Shown piece after piece: positions 7,815-16,030 of a DNA stretch of 56,381 bases. This DNA comes from Bacteroidales bacterium UBA5072 (lineage in GTDB: Bacteria; Bacteroidota; Bacteroidia; Bacteroidales; UBA10428). Made by a program: the position numbers and the translations under genes. Each line of letters begins with the position of its first letter. Position 1 is the first letter of the stretch. The stretch is taken from positions 1-56,381 of the forward strand of contig DIAS01000167.1 in NCBI GenBank assembly GCA_002415855.1. The letters run 5' to 3'. Under the pieces are notes generated by a model that was not told where the DNA came from, ran no database searches, and worked only from the letters and a program-made list of their open reading frames with translations.

Positions 7815-10163
7815 CTATTTCCTGAATATTTTATTGATGTTATTATTGACTTCACCCAATTTTTTATAGGTAGTTTTCAGCTGCATTTCCAATTCGGTAT
7901 TGCCGGGATCCATTGCAGCCAGTTTTTCCCCTAATTCCAGGGAAGCCGTATAAACCTGTTGGGCTTCTCTGAATTTGTCCTGTATGGAAAAGATATCACC
8001 CAGGTTCTCGTAGGCAACAGTCAGTTCCTTTAACAAAACTGTATTGGCTGGTTCCACCCTTGCCAGCGCCCTCATGATATCCAAACTCTCCTCATATGCC
8101 CGCTGTGACTCAGACAGGTTGCCCTTTATGGACTGGATGTCCCCGACTCTTGTACAGTTAATGCATAAATACCAAATAAAGAATTGACTATCAGCTTCTT
8201 TTTCCAGCATTTTTCTGGCTATCCCACCTGCTGAATCGTATGCGGCCAGCGCTTCCGTGTATAAGCGCATTGCGGTATAGACATCACCCGTTTTATCCAA
8301 TGAGATGATCAGGTCCTCCTGCCAGTCCGAACGTTCCGGATCATCTGCAGCCAGCCTTTGAGCAATGTCTGCGGCAGCCAGACAGGCATTAAGGGCCTTG
8401 GCCTTGATATCCAGTGCCTTATAAATGTCACCCAGCTTTTCACAGGTCACCAGCAAATCCCTTTGCCATGCCGTGTTTTCAGGTTCCCTGAGTACGAGCT
8501 TTTTAACCAGATCAGCAGAAGATTCATATTCGGTTTGTGCTTCCGCAGGAAAGCCCAGGGATGCATAAAGATTTCCCAGCCTCTCATGTGAAATCGCCAA
8601 GGCTCTCAGCCATTCTGCGCTATAAGGATTGTGACCGGCCATTTCCTTAATATGTTCCTTCAGTACCAGATGGAAATGCTCCTTTTCTCCCGACAGAATT
8701 GCATATTCAAGGCGATCAGCCAAATCGTACTGCAAGCGTTCAACCAACCTTTTCATATTCTGTGGACCAAAGTTGATCAGGTCTAGTACTTTCTCGATCT
8801 TATCAAAGACCGACTTATTATCAAGTGTGCTGATATATTCCGCCAGGGTATGTGTCGCGGCATTCAATTCCGGTTCACTCATGTCTGAGCAATAATACTC
8901 AGCCAATGCATTGCCAAACGGCAGGGCCAGCAAATGAGACATAATCTCCATACGTCGTTGATCACTGTCAGGCAGTTTTTGAAGGTAATCGGCGACAAGG
9001 CTATGCAACTGGTTTGCCGCCGAATTATTCGGTAAATAACGTACCTTAACCGCTTGAACCATTTTAACGTTAGAAAAACTGAACTTTTGTGACAGCCTGC
9101 TAATTAACAGATGACTCCTGAAGAAATGTTTAAATGCATTAAATGTCAGCCTATTCCATGACTCCCCAGTCAGTAGCGGGACCAGTTCCACCAAATCATG
9201 CTCGCACCATCCGTTCCTGTTTATCGCCAATAATGACAGAACTGAGCGGGTGAACACCTCACCGAACAACTTTTCAGCACGTTTGCAAATGTAAGAGAAA
9301 AGGTCTTCCGGGGCAGAGGGCAGGTTTTCTGCACTGGCGATGGCATCAGTATCAGAGATGCAAAGAACCTCGAAAGCAATCGTTAACCAAAGGGGATTGC
9401 TGAAAGCATAGGTCCCATTGTCAAGCTTTTTGTTCAATATATATTGCAGTACCCCAGGATTCGTTTCACGATGTTCCTTCCTGATGATGCGTGTTGCAAT
9501 GGTGCGTGCATTTTCAGGCGTTAACAGCGGCAAGGATACTTCAAAGGCATAGTTTTTCTCCAGCAGGTTCCGGCTTTGTGCACAGGGCAACGAAAAGCAT
9601 ATCAGCCGGCAATTGTTGGGCCAGCGAAAAGGTAACCAGGTTGTATACATATTTCTGTAGCTCTTTTCCATCTGGTCAAGACCATCCATCAGGACCACAA
9701 CGCGCTTTTTTTCTCCTGACTTATACAGCAACGTCCGGAAGTAGTTGTCAAGCAATTCGGGACTGTAATGTTCCGGTAAACTGTTTCGGATTTTTAAGAA
9801 ATGACAAAGCTCTGCCACAAAACGTTCTATGGTGGAATTCACTTCACGGGAACGGGGGCCGGCGCCGGCCATATTTGCAAGCAACAATATGTTTTCCTTC
9901 CTGAGCCTTTTGCAGAGTATGGCAAAAACGGCGCTTTTTCCGGATCCTGCTCCACCGGTCAGGCATAGCGCCCTGTTGGTGTATTTGTTATCGGGAGCAA
10001 GGGCAAAACGCTTCAGTGCACATAATATATGCTTATGACCTGTGAAGTTTTGTGCATGGATTCCGATAAGTTCTTCCAGCGCAATACGCTCCGCATGCTG
10101 CCATTCGGGAACTGTTTCGGGAATGAAATCAGAGGGTTTGAGCCGGTAGCGACATCTCTTCAT
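7815..10163 (-). CDS. STAND-type (NACHT-like) P-loop NTPase with TPR repeats
   Basis: This 782-residue cytoplasmic protein carries a Walker A motif (GGAGSGKS, residues 70-77) and a Walker B motif (VVVLMDGLDQ, about residues 155-164), in the order and spacing of NACHT/STAND ATPases. A helical region follows, and residues 530-775 hold about five extended TPRs of roughly 48 residues, several with the phrase KLGDIY or RVGDI. The layout resembles nephrocystin-3-like STAND proteins. STAND proteins use ATP binding and ligand contact through the repeats to switch into oligomers that activate an effector. No effector domain precedes the NTPase (only about 35 residues), so any effector must be encoded elsewhere. 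The gene stands alone, and its promoter region contains a MITE-like element. Confidence 0.85.
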   Translation of the reverse strand: MKRCRYRLKPSDFIPETVPEWQHAERIALEELIGIHAQNFTGHKHILCALKRFALAPDNKYTNRALCLTGGAGSGKSAVFAILCKRLRKENILLLANMAGAGPRSREVNSTIERFVAELCHFLKIRNSLPEHYSPELLDNYFRTLLYKSGEKKRVVVLMDGLDQMEKSYRNMYTTWLPFRWPNNCRLICFSLPCAQSRNLLEKNYAFEVSLPLLTPENARTIATRIIRKEHRETNPGVLQYILNKKLDNGTYAFSNPLWLTIAFEVLCISDTDAIASAENLPSAPEDLFSYICKRAEKLFGEVFTRSVLSLLAINRNGWCEHDLVELVPLLTGESWNRLTFNAFKHFFRSHLLISRLSQKFSFSNVKMVQAVKVRYLPNNSAANQLHSLVADYLQKLPDSDQRRMEIMSHLLALPFGNALAEYYCSDMSEPELNAATHTLAEYISTLDNKSVFDKIEKVLDLINFGPQNMKRLVERLQYDLADRLEYAILSGEKEHFHLVLKEHIKEMAGHNPYSAEWLRALAISHERLGNLYASLGFPAEAQTEYESSADLVKKLVLREPENTAWQRDLLVTCEKLGDIYKALDIKAKALNACLAAADIAQRLAADDPERSDWQEDLIISLDKTGDVYTAMRLYTEALAAYDSAGGIARKMLEKEADSQFFIWYLCINCTRVGDIQSIKGNLSESQRAYEESLDIMRALARVEPANTVLLKELTVAYENLGDIFSIQDKFREAQQVYTASLELGEKLAAMDPGNTELEMQLKTTYKKLGEVNNNINKIFRK

Positions 10164-10237
10164 CTCACCATAGGATAAACAAGAATTTCTAAATTATACA
10201 CCTGAAATGAACGAAAAAAGACGATTTACATTGTCGG

Positions 10238-10385
10238 TGAGGCTGTCTCAAATGCAATAACAGACTTCGACTTCGCTCAGTCTGACATTTGGTTATCAAT
10301 TGATTGTCATATTGAGCGGAGTCGAAAATTGTCATATTGAGCGGAGTCGAAATATGATAATTATCCTGCTTTGGAGACAGCCTCA
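10238..10385. mobile_element. MITE-like element with 12-bp terminal inverted repeats
   Basis: The sequence TGAGGCTGTCTC at the left end recurs as its exact reverse complement, GAGACAGCCTCA, at the right end about 148 bases away. Inside are two direct copies of a unit containing TGTCATATTGAGCGGAGTCG, and near the left end an inverted, diverged copy (CTTCGACTTCGCTCAGTCTG), so the interior can also fold on itself. No transposase is encoded. A 66-codon minus-strand frame across it is a translation of the repeats, not a gene. Such short palindromic elements are scattered through Bacteroidota genomes. The element sits between the STAND-NTPase gene and the PKD lipoprotein gene and could act as a transcription stop or RNA hairpin for either. 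Confidence 0.7.
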
Positions 10386-10412
10386 GCATCTTACAAGCAG
10401 CTGAAAGATAGA

Positions 10413-11471
10413 TTAATTAACCGACATCCTGTTACCGGTCTGGTCCTTCATGGATTTTGCAATTTCGGGGAAGGAGTAGGTTGATTTCTTGGAATCAGGT
10501 TCATAGATAGAGATTTCCTCAATCTTCTCCCGGTTGTCATCATAGGAAAAATCAATTCCCAAAGCATCATAATAAATTGTGCTGTAACTTTCATCGTCGG
10601 GTTGCCCGTATTGTACTATCACTTCCTCAACTGTGCTTCCGAAAGTGATACCCTTTGCAGTATATCCTTCAAAAGGCTCAAACGCACTGATAACGAGAGA
10701 AACTGTGGAACTCAGCAATGAACTTCCTGTAGTTCTGAAGAAGAAAGAAACTCCTGTTTCTTCAAATTCACACAGGTGGTAGTAATATCCCCCGATGTAT
10801 AAGACGGAATGCCAGTAATTGTCTTCACTCGTTTTGCTAACAATGCTGCCCCAGGTATCTCCCAGCAAATATACCCCTATTGAATTACCGGGAATGATAT
10901 TCGCTGATTCCAGCACCACAACAGTCTGTTCTTCCGTGTCGCTTCCCGAACTGTTCGTAACGGTGAGCGATACTGTAAACGATCCGGGAACAGTGTAAGT
11001 ATGTTCCGGGTTTTCGGCTGTTGAAGTTGATCCATCACCGAAATTCCACAAACAGGACTGGCCGTTTTGTGAATTGTTGATAAAGGTCACCGTAGCCGGT
11101 GCTGGCAGATTATTATTCTCAATGTTAAACTCAGCAACGGGCATTGGCTCGCCGACTGTCACTGTTTTGGTAACTTCGGCAAACCTGTCTGCATTTTTGG
11201 CGGTAAGCGTAACTTCATAATCACCAGCTTCCAGAAATTCATGGACAGGATTGGCTTCTTCTGAAGTTTCCCCGTCATCAAAATCCCAGCTATACTCCAG
11301 GGCGCCCTGGCAACTGTTCGTAAAGCTTATGGTTGCAGGAGCCAAAGCGTTGGAGGGACTGAAAGTAAATGAAGCAACGATGTTTATTTCAGAGTCGTCT
11401 TTTTGTTCACAGGCAAACAAAGTTATGATTGCCAGGAACATGGATAATTTACTTGTTGTTTTCATGGTCAT
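10413..11471 (-). CDS. Lipoprotein with two PKD domains
   Basis: The 352-residue product has a lipoprotein signal (lipobox LFAC) followed by two PKD domains. The first spans about residues 30-108 (YSWDFDDGETS) and the second about residues 112-188 (CLWNFGDGSTS). The remaining 160 residues form a separate C-terminal region with a Gly-rich repeat-like pattern that I cannot name. PKD domains are Ig-like folds that space or bind extracellular proteins and polysaccharides, so the protein probably lies on the outer membrane surface. An alternative ATG two codons in (11465) is equally plausible. It is divergent from the sigma-54 activator gene, with a shared upstream region of 276 bases in which I see no convincing gene. 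Confidence 0.85.
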   Translation of the reverse strand: MTMKTTSKLSMFLAIITLFACEQKDDSEINIVASFTFSPSNALAPATISFTNSCQGALEYSWDFDDGETSEEANPVHEFLEAGDYEVTLTAKNADRFAEVTKTVTVGEPMPVAEFNIENNNLPAPATVTFINNSQNGQSCLWNFGDGSTSTAENPEHTYTVPGSFTVSLTVTNSSGSDTEEQTVVVLESANIIPGNSIGVYLLGDTWGSIVSKTSEDNYWHSVLYIGGYYYHLCEFEETGVSFFFRTTGSSLLSSTVSLVISAFEPFEGYTAKGITFGSTVEEVIVQYGQPDDESYSTIYYDALGIDFSYDDNREKIEEISIYEPDSKKSTYSFPEIAKSMKDQTGNRMSVN

Positions 11472-11747
11472 TGGTTTTGGTTAAACATTGTTCAGGTTGA
11501 GTTTGAATTCTTCTGCAACTTTACTTACCAGAATTGTGCCATTCAATGTATTAAACAGATTTACAACGCAATACAAGAAATTAACTGTTGAGATTCATGT
11601 TGACTTTCGTTCTTTCCACGAACAGGTTGATGAAAAGAACAGTTGGATCGCGAAGAATATTATTTCGCCGGTTTTCTCTGTATGCAATAATTGGCTATTT
11701 TTATAAGCACCAAAGTCTGACAACGCCACGCTATAAACTAATGCCCT

Positions 11748-13208
11748 ATGACTACTGAAGTGATTATCGCATCAAGAAATGGAAACGTCACCTGTATTGA
11801 TTGTAAAGTTGAGCAGAACAACATTAAAGCCATCATTGATATCCGGATGAAATTCGCTCCGGCAATCTGCCTGATCAGGGAAGATTGTATGAATCTATTA
11901 AAGGAGGTTAAGGAAAGATTTGAATATAAATCAAGGCTAAAAGGCGTTGAATTGTGGAGATACTATAATTTAAAAAGCAACAGGATCCTGTTGATCAACG
12001 GACTTCCACATGAAGATCGATCAGGACATCTGACCTATGGTTTCAGTGATGTCTTCGGACATTTTCAGACCAGTATATCTGCTTTTCTGGAAAATATTGA
12101 GTCCCCTGATGTGTTTGTTTTACTTTGCGTTAGTGAAAAGCTGCTGTCGCAGACAAAAGCTGAATTAGCGAGTGCTGCCCGTCCCAGGCAGGGTGTTGAC
12201 AAAAAAGGCAAAAAACGGCCCAAGTATGATGAGAACTCTCTGGCTTTGGAGGACAGATATGCTGGTAATTCAGCGGCTTGCTTAAAGGTAAGGCAACATA
12301 TCGTACTTGCTGCGCGGAAAACGGTAAAAGTACTTATTCTTGGGGAAACAGGAACGGGAAAAGAAATTGTTGCCCGTGCGATCCATGATTTAAGGTTTCC
12401 GGGCAACAATCCTGCAAATCCATTTGAGGCTGTGAATTGCGGGGCCATTCCTCCGGATATGTTTGAATCTGAATTATTCGGAACAGTGCCTGGAGCGTTC
12501 ACGGATGCCAGGGATAAAATGGGCAAATGGGAGGCTGCCAACAACGGGACACTTTTCCTGGATGAGATCGGAGATCTGTCCCCGCACCACCAGGTAAAAA
12601 TCCTAAGGGCTCTCGAAGAGGAAGTAATCTGCCGGTTGGGTAGCACAAAGGATATACCCGTCAATGCCCAAATAATTGCAGCAACAAATAAGGACCTCGA
12701 TGGCATTTCGAATCTCGAACGGTATCATTTTCGGGAGGATTTGTATCACCGGATTGCAGCGTTGACTATCCGTACTCCGGCATTGAGCGAGCATCCTGAG
12801 GACATTCCGGTAATCGCACTTAATCTTTGGCGCAAGATAACCAAAGACAGTCTGGCAGGTCTGCCCCGGGAGGTGCTTGACCGCCTGGAAAAGACTTACT
12901 GGCCAGGAAATGTGAGGTCACTGAAGCTTTTCCTGGAGCGGTTGCTTGTCCATTATGAATCAGACAGTATTACTCCGGAAGCAGTCAACGGTTTATTGGA
13001 TGAGGAAATCCTCCATCACATCCGGCCACCATACCTGGACAGCAAAGGGAAAAAACCCAGCTGGATTCCCGAGGATCTTGTCAAAGATATTGACCATATG
13101 GAAGGCTATATGAGCATTCTGAGGAAGGCTAAGGATATTGAAATACGCTCAGCGATCCTCGAGAAAGTTCACGAGTTGATCTTCAGGATGATCGGTTCAA
13201 ATAAATAA
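11748..13208 (+). CDS. Sigma-54-type AAA+ activator with variant GAFTDA loop
   Basis: The 486-residue protein has an unassigned N-terminal alpha/beta region (about residues 1-160). An AAA+ sigma-54-interaction domain follows, with Walker A GETGTGKE (199-206), Walker B FLDEIGD (about 270-276), an arginine-finger region REDLYHR, and the WPGNVR motif. The loop that contacts sigma-54, normally GAFTGA, reads GAFTDA (249-254). The C-terminal 80 residues do not show the Fis-type helix-turn-helix normally used to bind enhancer DNA. It may therefore activate from solution or through a partner, or may no longer work as a sigma-54 activator. It is a single gene next to signalling and possible conflict genes; its target promoters are unknown. 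Confidence 0.85.
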   Translation: MTTEVIIASRNGNVTCIDCKVEQNNIKAIIDIRMKFAPAICLIREDCMNLLKEVKERFEYKSRLKGVELWRYYNLKSNRILLINGLPHEDRSGHLTYGFSDVFGHFQTSISAFLENIESPDVFVLLCVSEKLLSQTKAELASAARPRQGVDKKGKKRPKYDENSLALEDRYAGNSAACLKVRQHIVLAARKTVKVLILGETGTGKEIVARAIHDLRFPGNNPANPFEAVNCGAIPPDMFESELFGTVPGAFTDARDKMGKWEAANNGTLFLDEIGDLSPHHQVKILRALEEEVICRLGSTKDIPVNAQIIAATNKDLDGISNLERYHFREDLYHRIAALTIRTPALSEHPEDIPVIALNLWRKITKDSLAGLPREVLDRLEKTYWPGNVRSLKLFLERLLVHYESDSITPEAVNGLLDEEILHHIRPPYLDSKGKKPSWIPEDLVKDIDHMEGYMSILRKAKDIEIRSAILEKVHELIFRMIGSNK

Positions 13209-13234
13209 ACGAGGTCCTGAAGGAACCAATCATC

Positions 13235-13609
13235 TTACTTATACACAACTTCTCTGCCAAAGGGTGTCAATGCCAGTTGTGCAAGTTTAAAATGCTGTTT
13301 TGCGAAGGGAATGCCGATGATGGTGATGCCAAGCAGGATACCAAAGAAAATATGGCTGAGGAATATCCAGATGCCGCCGAAGATCAGCCAGATGAAGTTC
13401 ATGAGAGTGGACAGGCAGCCCGGCTGATTATCCCGGGTCTGTACTTTTTTCCCGAATGGCCATAGCGCCAGGGAAGCAAGTTTAAGGGTTTGCATGCCAA
13501 AAGGTATGCCAATGATGGTCAGGATCAGGACAAAACTGGATACTACGTATTCGATGGCAATGAAGATGCCGCCAAAGAGCAGCCAGATCAGGTTTCCGAA
13601 TAGTCGCAT
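13235..13609 (-). CDS. yccF: YccF domain inner-membrane protein
   Basis: The 124-residue protein consists of two homologous halves, each with a hydrophobic segment followed by GIPF and LALxPFGxxV. This internal duplication is the signature of the YccF family, which in E. coli is an inner-membrane protein of about 148 residues with no established biochemical role. Four membrane helices can be drawn (about residues 5-20, 22-45, 66-82 and 84-105). The gene ends close to the sigma-54 activator gene, to which it is convergent, and is divergent from the YeeE/YedE pair. Confidence 0.9.
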   Translation of the reverse strand: MRLFGNLIWLLFGGIFIAIEYVVSSFVLILTIIGIPFGMQTLKLASLALWPFGKKVQTRDNQPGCLSTLMNFIWLIFGGIWIFLSHIFFGILLGITIIGIPFAKQHFKLAQLALTPFGREVVYK

Positions 13610-13695
13610 GGATTATTTATGTTAAATTTCTGTTAATCAATATTCCTTTCAGCAAGGATAGTCTAAATTTAAGCCAAATTCTTTACTCTTTAAAC

Positions 13696-14205
13696 ATGAA
13701 GAATAAATACATGAATCCTTACCTCGCAGGCACACTCCTGGGACTGGTGCTGCTGTCCTCCATGTACATCGCAGGCAGGGGCCTGGGAGCCAGCGGGGGA
13801 CTCAAATACTGTGTTGTTTCCATTGTTGGTGCGGTAAGCAAGCCACATGCCGAAAAATCGGAATATTACAGCAAGTACTTTGAGGATGAGCAGAAACCTC
13901 TTTTCAATTGGCTTACCATGATAATCTTCGGGGTATTGACCGGAGGATTTATATCGGGTGCAGTATCCGGTCGGCTGAAATTCAAAATCGAGAAATCACC
14001 TAATATCTCCAATGTCCGCCGGTTGATTTTTGCTTTTGCCGGCGGCATGCTGTTTGTATACGGCGGCCAGTTGGCAAGAGGTTGCACCAGCGGAGCAGCT
14101 CTATCCGGCATGGCCGTACTTTCACTTGCCGGATTTGTAACCATGATGGCTATATTCGGTTCAGCGTATTTTTTTGCATGGTTTTTTCGTAAAAACTGGA
14201 TCTAA
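13696..14205 (+). CDS. YeeE/YedE (TsuA-like) sulfur transporter, first half
   Basis: This is a 169-residue polytopic membrane protein with about four helices and the characteristic motif GGQLARGCTSGAA near the C-terminus, whose cysteine corresponds to the substrate-contacting cysteines of thiosulfate transporters of the TsuA/YeeE family. The E. coli-type protein is one chain of about 350 residues; here the first and second halves are separate genes whose stop and start codons abut, so the two chains are probably made together and form one channel. Downstream rhodanese-like genes support a role in importing thiosulfate or a related sulfur compound. The split form is common in Bacteroidota, as far as I recall. 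Confidence 0.85.
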   Translation: MKNKYMNPYLAGTLLGLVLLSSMYIAGRGLGASGGLKYCVVSIVGAVSKPHAEKSEYYSKYFEDEQKPLFNWLTMIIFGVLTGGFISGAVSGRLKFKIEKSPNISNVRRLIFAFAGGMLFVYGGQLARGCTSGAALSGMAVLSLAGFVTMMAIFGSAYFFAWFFRKNWI

Positions 14206-14808
14206 ATGGGACCATTCACTTCTGCAGCCGGATTTCCGGTGTGGCTTGATCTACTGATCGCCATTATTATTGGTATTGGTTTTGGTTTCTCCCTGGAGCA
14301 GGCAGGCTTTTCCTCGAGCCGAAAGCTGGCCGGCATGTTCTACGGATATGACACAACAGTGCTGAAAGTATTCTTTACCGCTGCCATTGTCGCTTTAGTC
14401 GGTTCACAGTTTCTGAGCTATTTTGGATTGTTGAACCTGAACCTCGTTTTCGTGAACGAGTATTATGTTACGTCCGCTATTGTGGGGGGCGTGATCATGG
14501 GTCTGGGTTTTATTATGGGCGGATTTTGTCCGGGAACAGGTGTTTGTGCTATGTCAATCGGAAAGATCGATGCGTTATTCTATGTACTGGGAGGACTCAC
14601 CGGGGCATTTCTTTTTGCCGAAACTTATCCGTTGATCCGACCTTTTGCTGAGGATGCCTATCGCGGTCCGGTAAAAGTTAACGAAGTACTTGGGCTTTCT
14701 CCGGGTGTCTTCACCTTGCTGCTTATTGTTGCAGCGGTTGCAATGTTCTGGGTAGCGGAAATCGCAGAAAAGAAGTTTGCGCGGCCGGAAATTACAGACA
14801 AGATTTAA
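14206..14808 (+). CDS. YeeE/YedE (TsuA-like) sulfur transporter, second half
   Basis: The 200-residue protein has about six hydrophobic segments. The motif GGFCPGTGVCAMS (around residue 105) contains the two cysteines expected in this family, and an earlier loop LEQAGFSSSRKLAG is also typical. The start codon follows the stop codon of the first-half gene directly, which suggests coupled translation and a heteromeric complex. The expected job is movement of a reduced sulfur compound across the inner membrane by handing it between cysteines. A gene for a membrane-anchored rhodanese-like protein starts about 50 bases downstream on the same strand. Confidence 0.85.
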   Translation: MGPFTSAAGFPVWLDLLIAIIIGIGFGFSLEQAGFSSSRKLAGMFYGYDTTVLKVFFTAAIVALVGSQFLSYFGLLNLNLVFVNEYYVTSAIVGGVIMGLGFIMGGFCPGTGVCAMSIGKIDALFYVLGGLTGAFLFAETYPLIRPFAEDAYRGPVKVNEVLGLSPGVFTLLLIVAAVAMFWVAEIAEKKFARPEITDKI

Positions 14809-14860
14809 GAACAGGAAGGAAATATCTGACCATTGAAGAAAACAAGAATATCCCAACAAA

Positions 14861-15475
14861 ATGAATATGAATCCCCGGCAAAAATTATCCGTAATATTGG
14901 TGCTGCTTGGCCTGGTACTGGCGTTTTTACCCCTGTCAGGCAAGTACTCTTTCCATGGAAAACCTGATCAGCTTCTTTTACGAGCCCTGGATGAAAGCAG
15001 CTTTTTCACGGCCGACCAGGTCGCCAGATTTGTAATCACGGAAGACAGTACGGTTCAATTGATCGATCTCAGGCCACAGCAAGAGTTTAACCGTTTTTCA
15101 ATTCCGGGCGCTGTAAATGTTCCTTACAAAAATATGCTGCAAAAGGACATGGAAAGTTACCTTGGCAGGGATGTCCGGACAATTTTTTACGCTAACGGGG
15201 ACCGACAGGCCAACTACGCCCTGATGATTGCAAAAGGTTTGGGATTTGATAATACCTATGTAATGAAAGGCGGACTTAATGAATGGTACAGACTGGTAAT
15301 GAACAGCAGCTTCACTGGTGAGAAGATCACCGCCAGGGAAAATGCCCTGTTTGAAACCAGGATAAGGGCGAGAAAGATGTTTACTGAGCTGAACAGCATG
15401 CCCGATAGCCTCAAAGCCAGATACAGGGAATCTAAAGAGATTGAAAGAAAGAAACTGGATGGTGGCTGTGAATGA
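14861..15475 (+). CDS. Membrane-anchored rhodanese-like protein lacking the active cysteine
   Basis: The 204-residue protein has an N-terminal membrane helix (about residues 10-26) and one rhodanese domain (about residues 50-150), recognisable from LIDLRPQQEFNRFSIPGAVNVP and the later strand and helix. The position of the catalytic cysteine, normally in a YCxxGxRS loop, reads FYANGDRQ with Ala111. It therefore cannot form the persulfide used in sulfur transfer, and probably binds a sulfur carrier or a partner protein instead. The orientation suggests that the domain faces the periplasm. The stop codon overlaps the start of the next gene, so translation is likely coupled. Confidence 0.85.
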   Translation: MNMNPRQKLSVILVLLGLVLAFLPLSGKYSFHGKPDQLLLRALDESSFFTADQVARFVITEDSTVQLIDLRPQQEFNRFSIPGAVNVPYKNMLQKDMESYLGRDVRTIFYANGDRQANYALMIAKGLGFDNTYVMKGGLNEWYRLVMNSSFTGEKITARENALFETRIRARKMFTELNSMPDSLKARYRESKEIERKKLDGGCE

Positions 15476-15945
15476 AAACTATTGATGAAATGAAAAAATA
15501 CAGTACTGTTTTAATCCTTGTAGCTCCATTGTTGGTCCTGGTGTTTCTGAAATCATTTACACCCGGACATTTCAAAAACGATGCTGAAAAATGGGCTGCC
15601 CCTTCCGTGGATCAATCCAACCTGCTATCATCAGAACAGTTGAATTCACTGCCAGGAAAGACTTTGATGGTGAATTTGGGTAGTGATACGAATATCCCTG
15701 AAGGTGTAACGGAAAGGATCAATACCACTGCGCAATCAATTTTAGATAAGGATATTCAGACAATACTCCACTCCCATAAGGGGAATATAATCCTGGTTTC
15801 AGATGATCCGGCATTATCCGCCAGAATGTGGATGCTGCTCAGCCAGATGGGTTATAAGAAGCTTTATATACTATCGGACAGTGTTGATAATGAAGTATTA
15901 AAATATAAATTCCAGCCCGATTCAGCAACCAGGCCGGAATTGTAA
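15472..15945 (+). CDS. Membrane-anchored degenerate rhodanese-like protein
   Basis: This 157-residue protein has one N-terminal helix (about residues 11-27) and a small alpha/beta domain that aligns only loosely with a rhodanese: strand LMVNLGSD, later strand IILVSDDPALSARMWMLL in the place of the active-site loop, and a final strand YKKLYIL. There is no cysteine in the whole domain. It starts inside the stop of the preceding rhodanese-like gene (ATGA overlap), so it is the last gene of the sulfur operon. It may be a structural partner of the previous protein. The family assignment is weaker than for its neighbour. Confidence 0.6.
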   Translation: MKTIDEMKKYSTVLILVAPLLVLVFLKSFTPGHFKNDAEKWAAPSVDQSNLLSSEQLNSLPGKTLMVNLGSDTNIPEGVTERINTTAQSILDKDIQTILHSHKGNIILVSDDPALSARMWMLLSQMGYKKLYILSDSVDNEVLKYKFQPDSATRPEL

Positions 15946-15960
15946 ATGTTGTTGAGAATC

Positions 15961-15978
15961 ACTTCGACTCCGCGCAAT
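15961..15978. repeat. Partial copy of the MITE interior repeat
   Basis: The bases ACTTCGACTCCGCGCAAT are, apart from one mismatch, the reverse complement of the ATTGAGCGGAGTCGAA unit found twice inside the element near 10.3 kb. It lies in the short spacer between the convergent rhodanese genes. No terminal inverted repeat is visible here, so it looks like a decayed remnant. Confidence 0.45.
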
Positions 15979-16030
15979 GAACACATAATGTATGGCAATC
16001 CTCGGGCTGTAATCGGAGCAAATGGCTCAA

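Noticed and set aside
10300..10350. Possible CRISPR-like direct repeats
   Set aside because: Only two repeat copies with almost no spacer, flanked by terminal inverted repeats; this is the MITE interior, not a CRISPR array.
10189..10389. 66-codon minus-strand frame over the MITE-like element
   Set aside because: It is a translation of the repeats; such frames appear wherever this repeat occurs.
12065..12706. 213-codon minus-strand frame opposite the sigma-54 activator
   Set aside because: It is antisense to the conserved AAA+ motifs, so it is a shadow of that gene.
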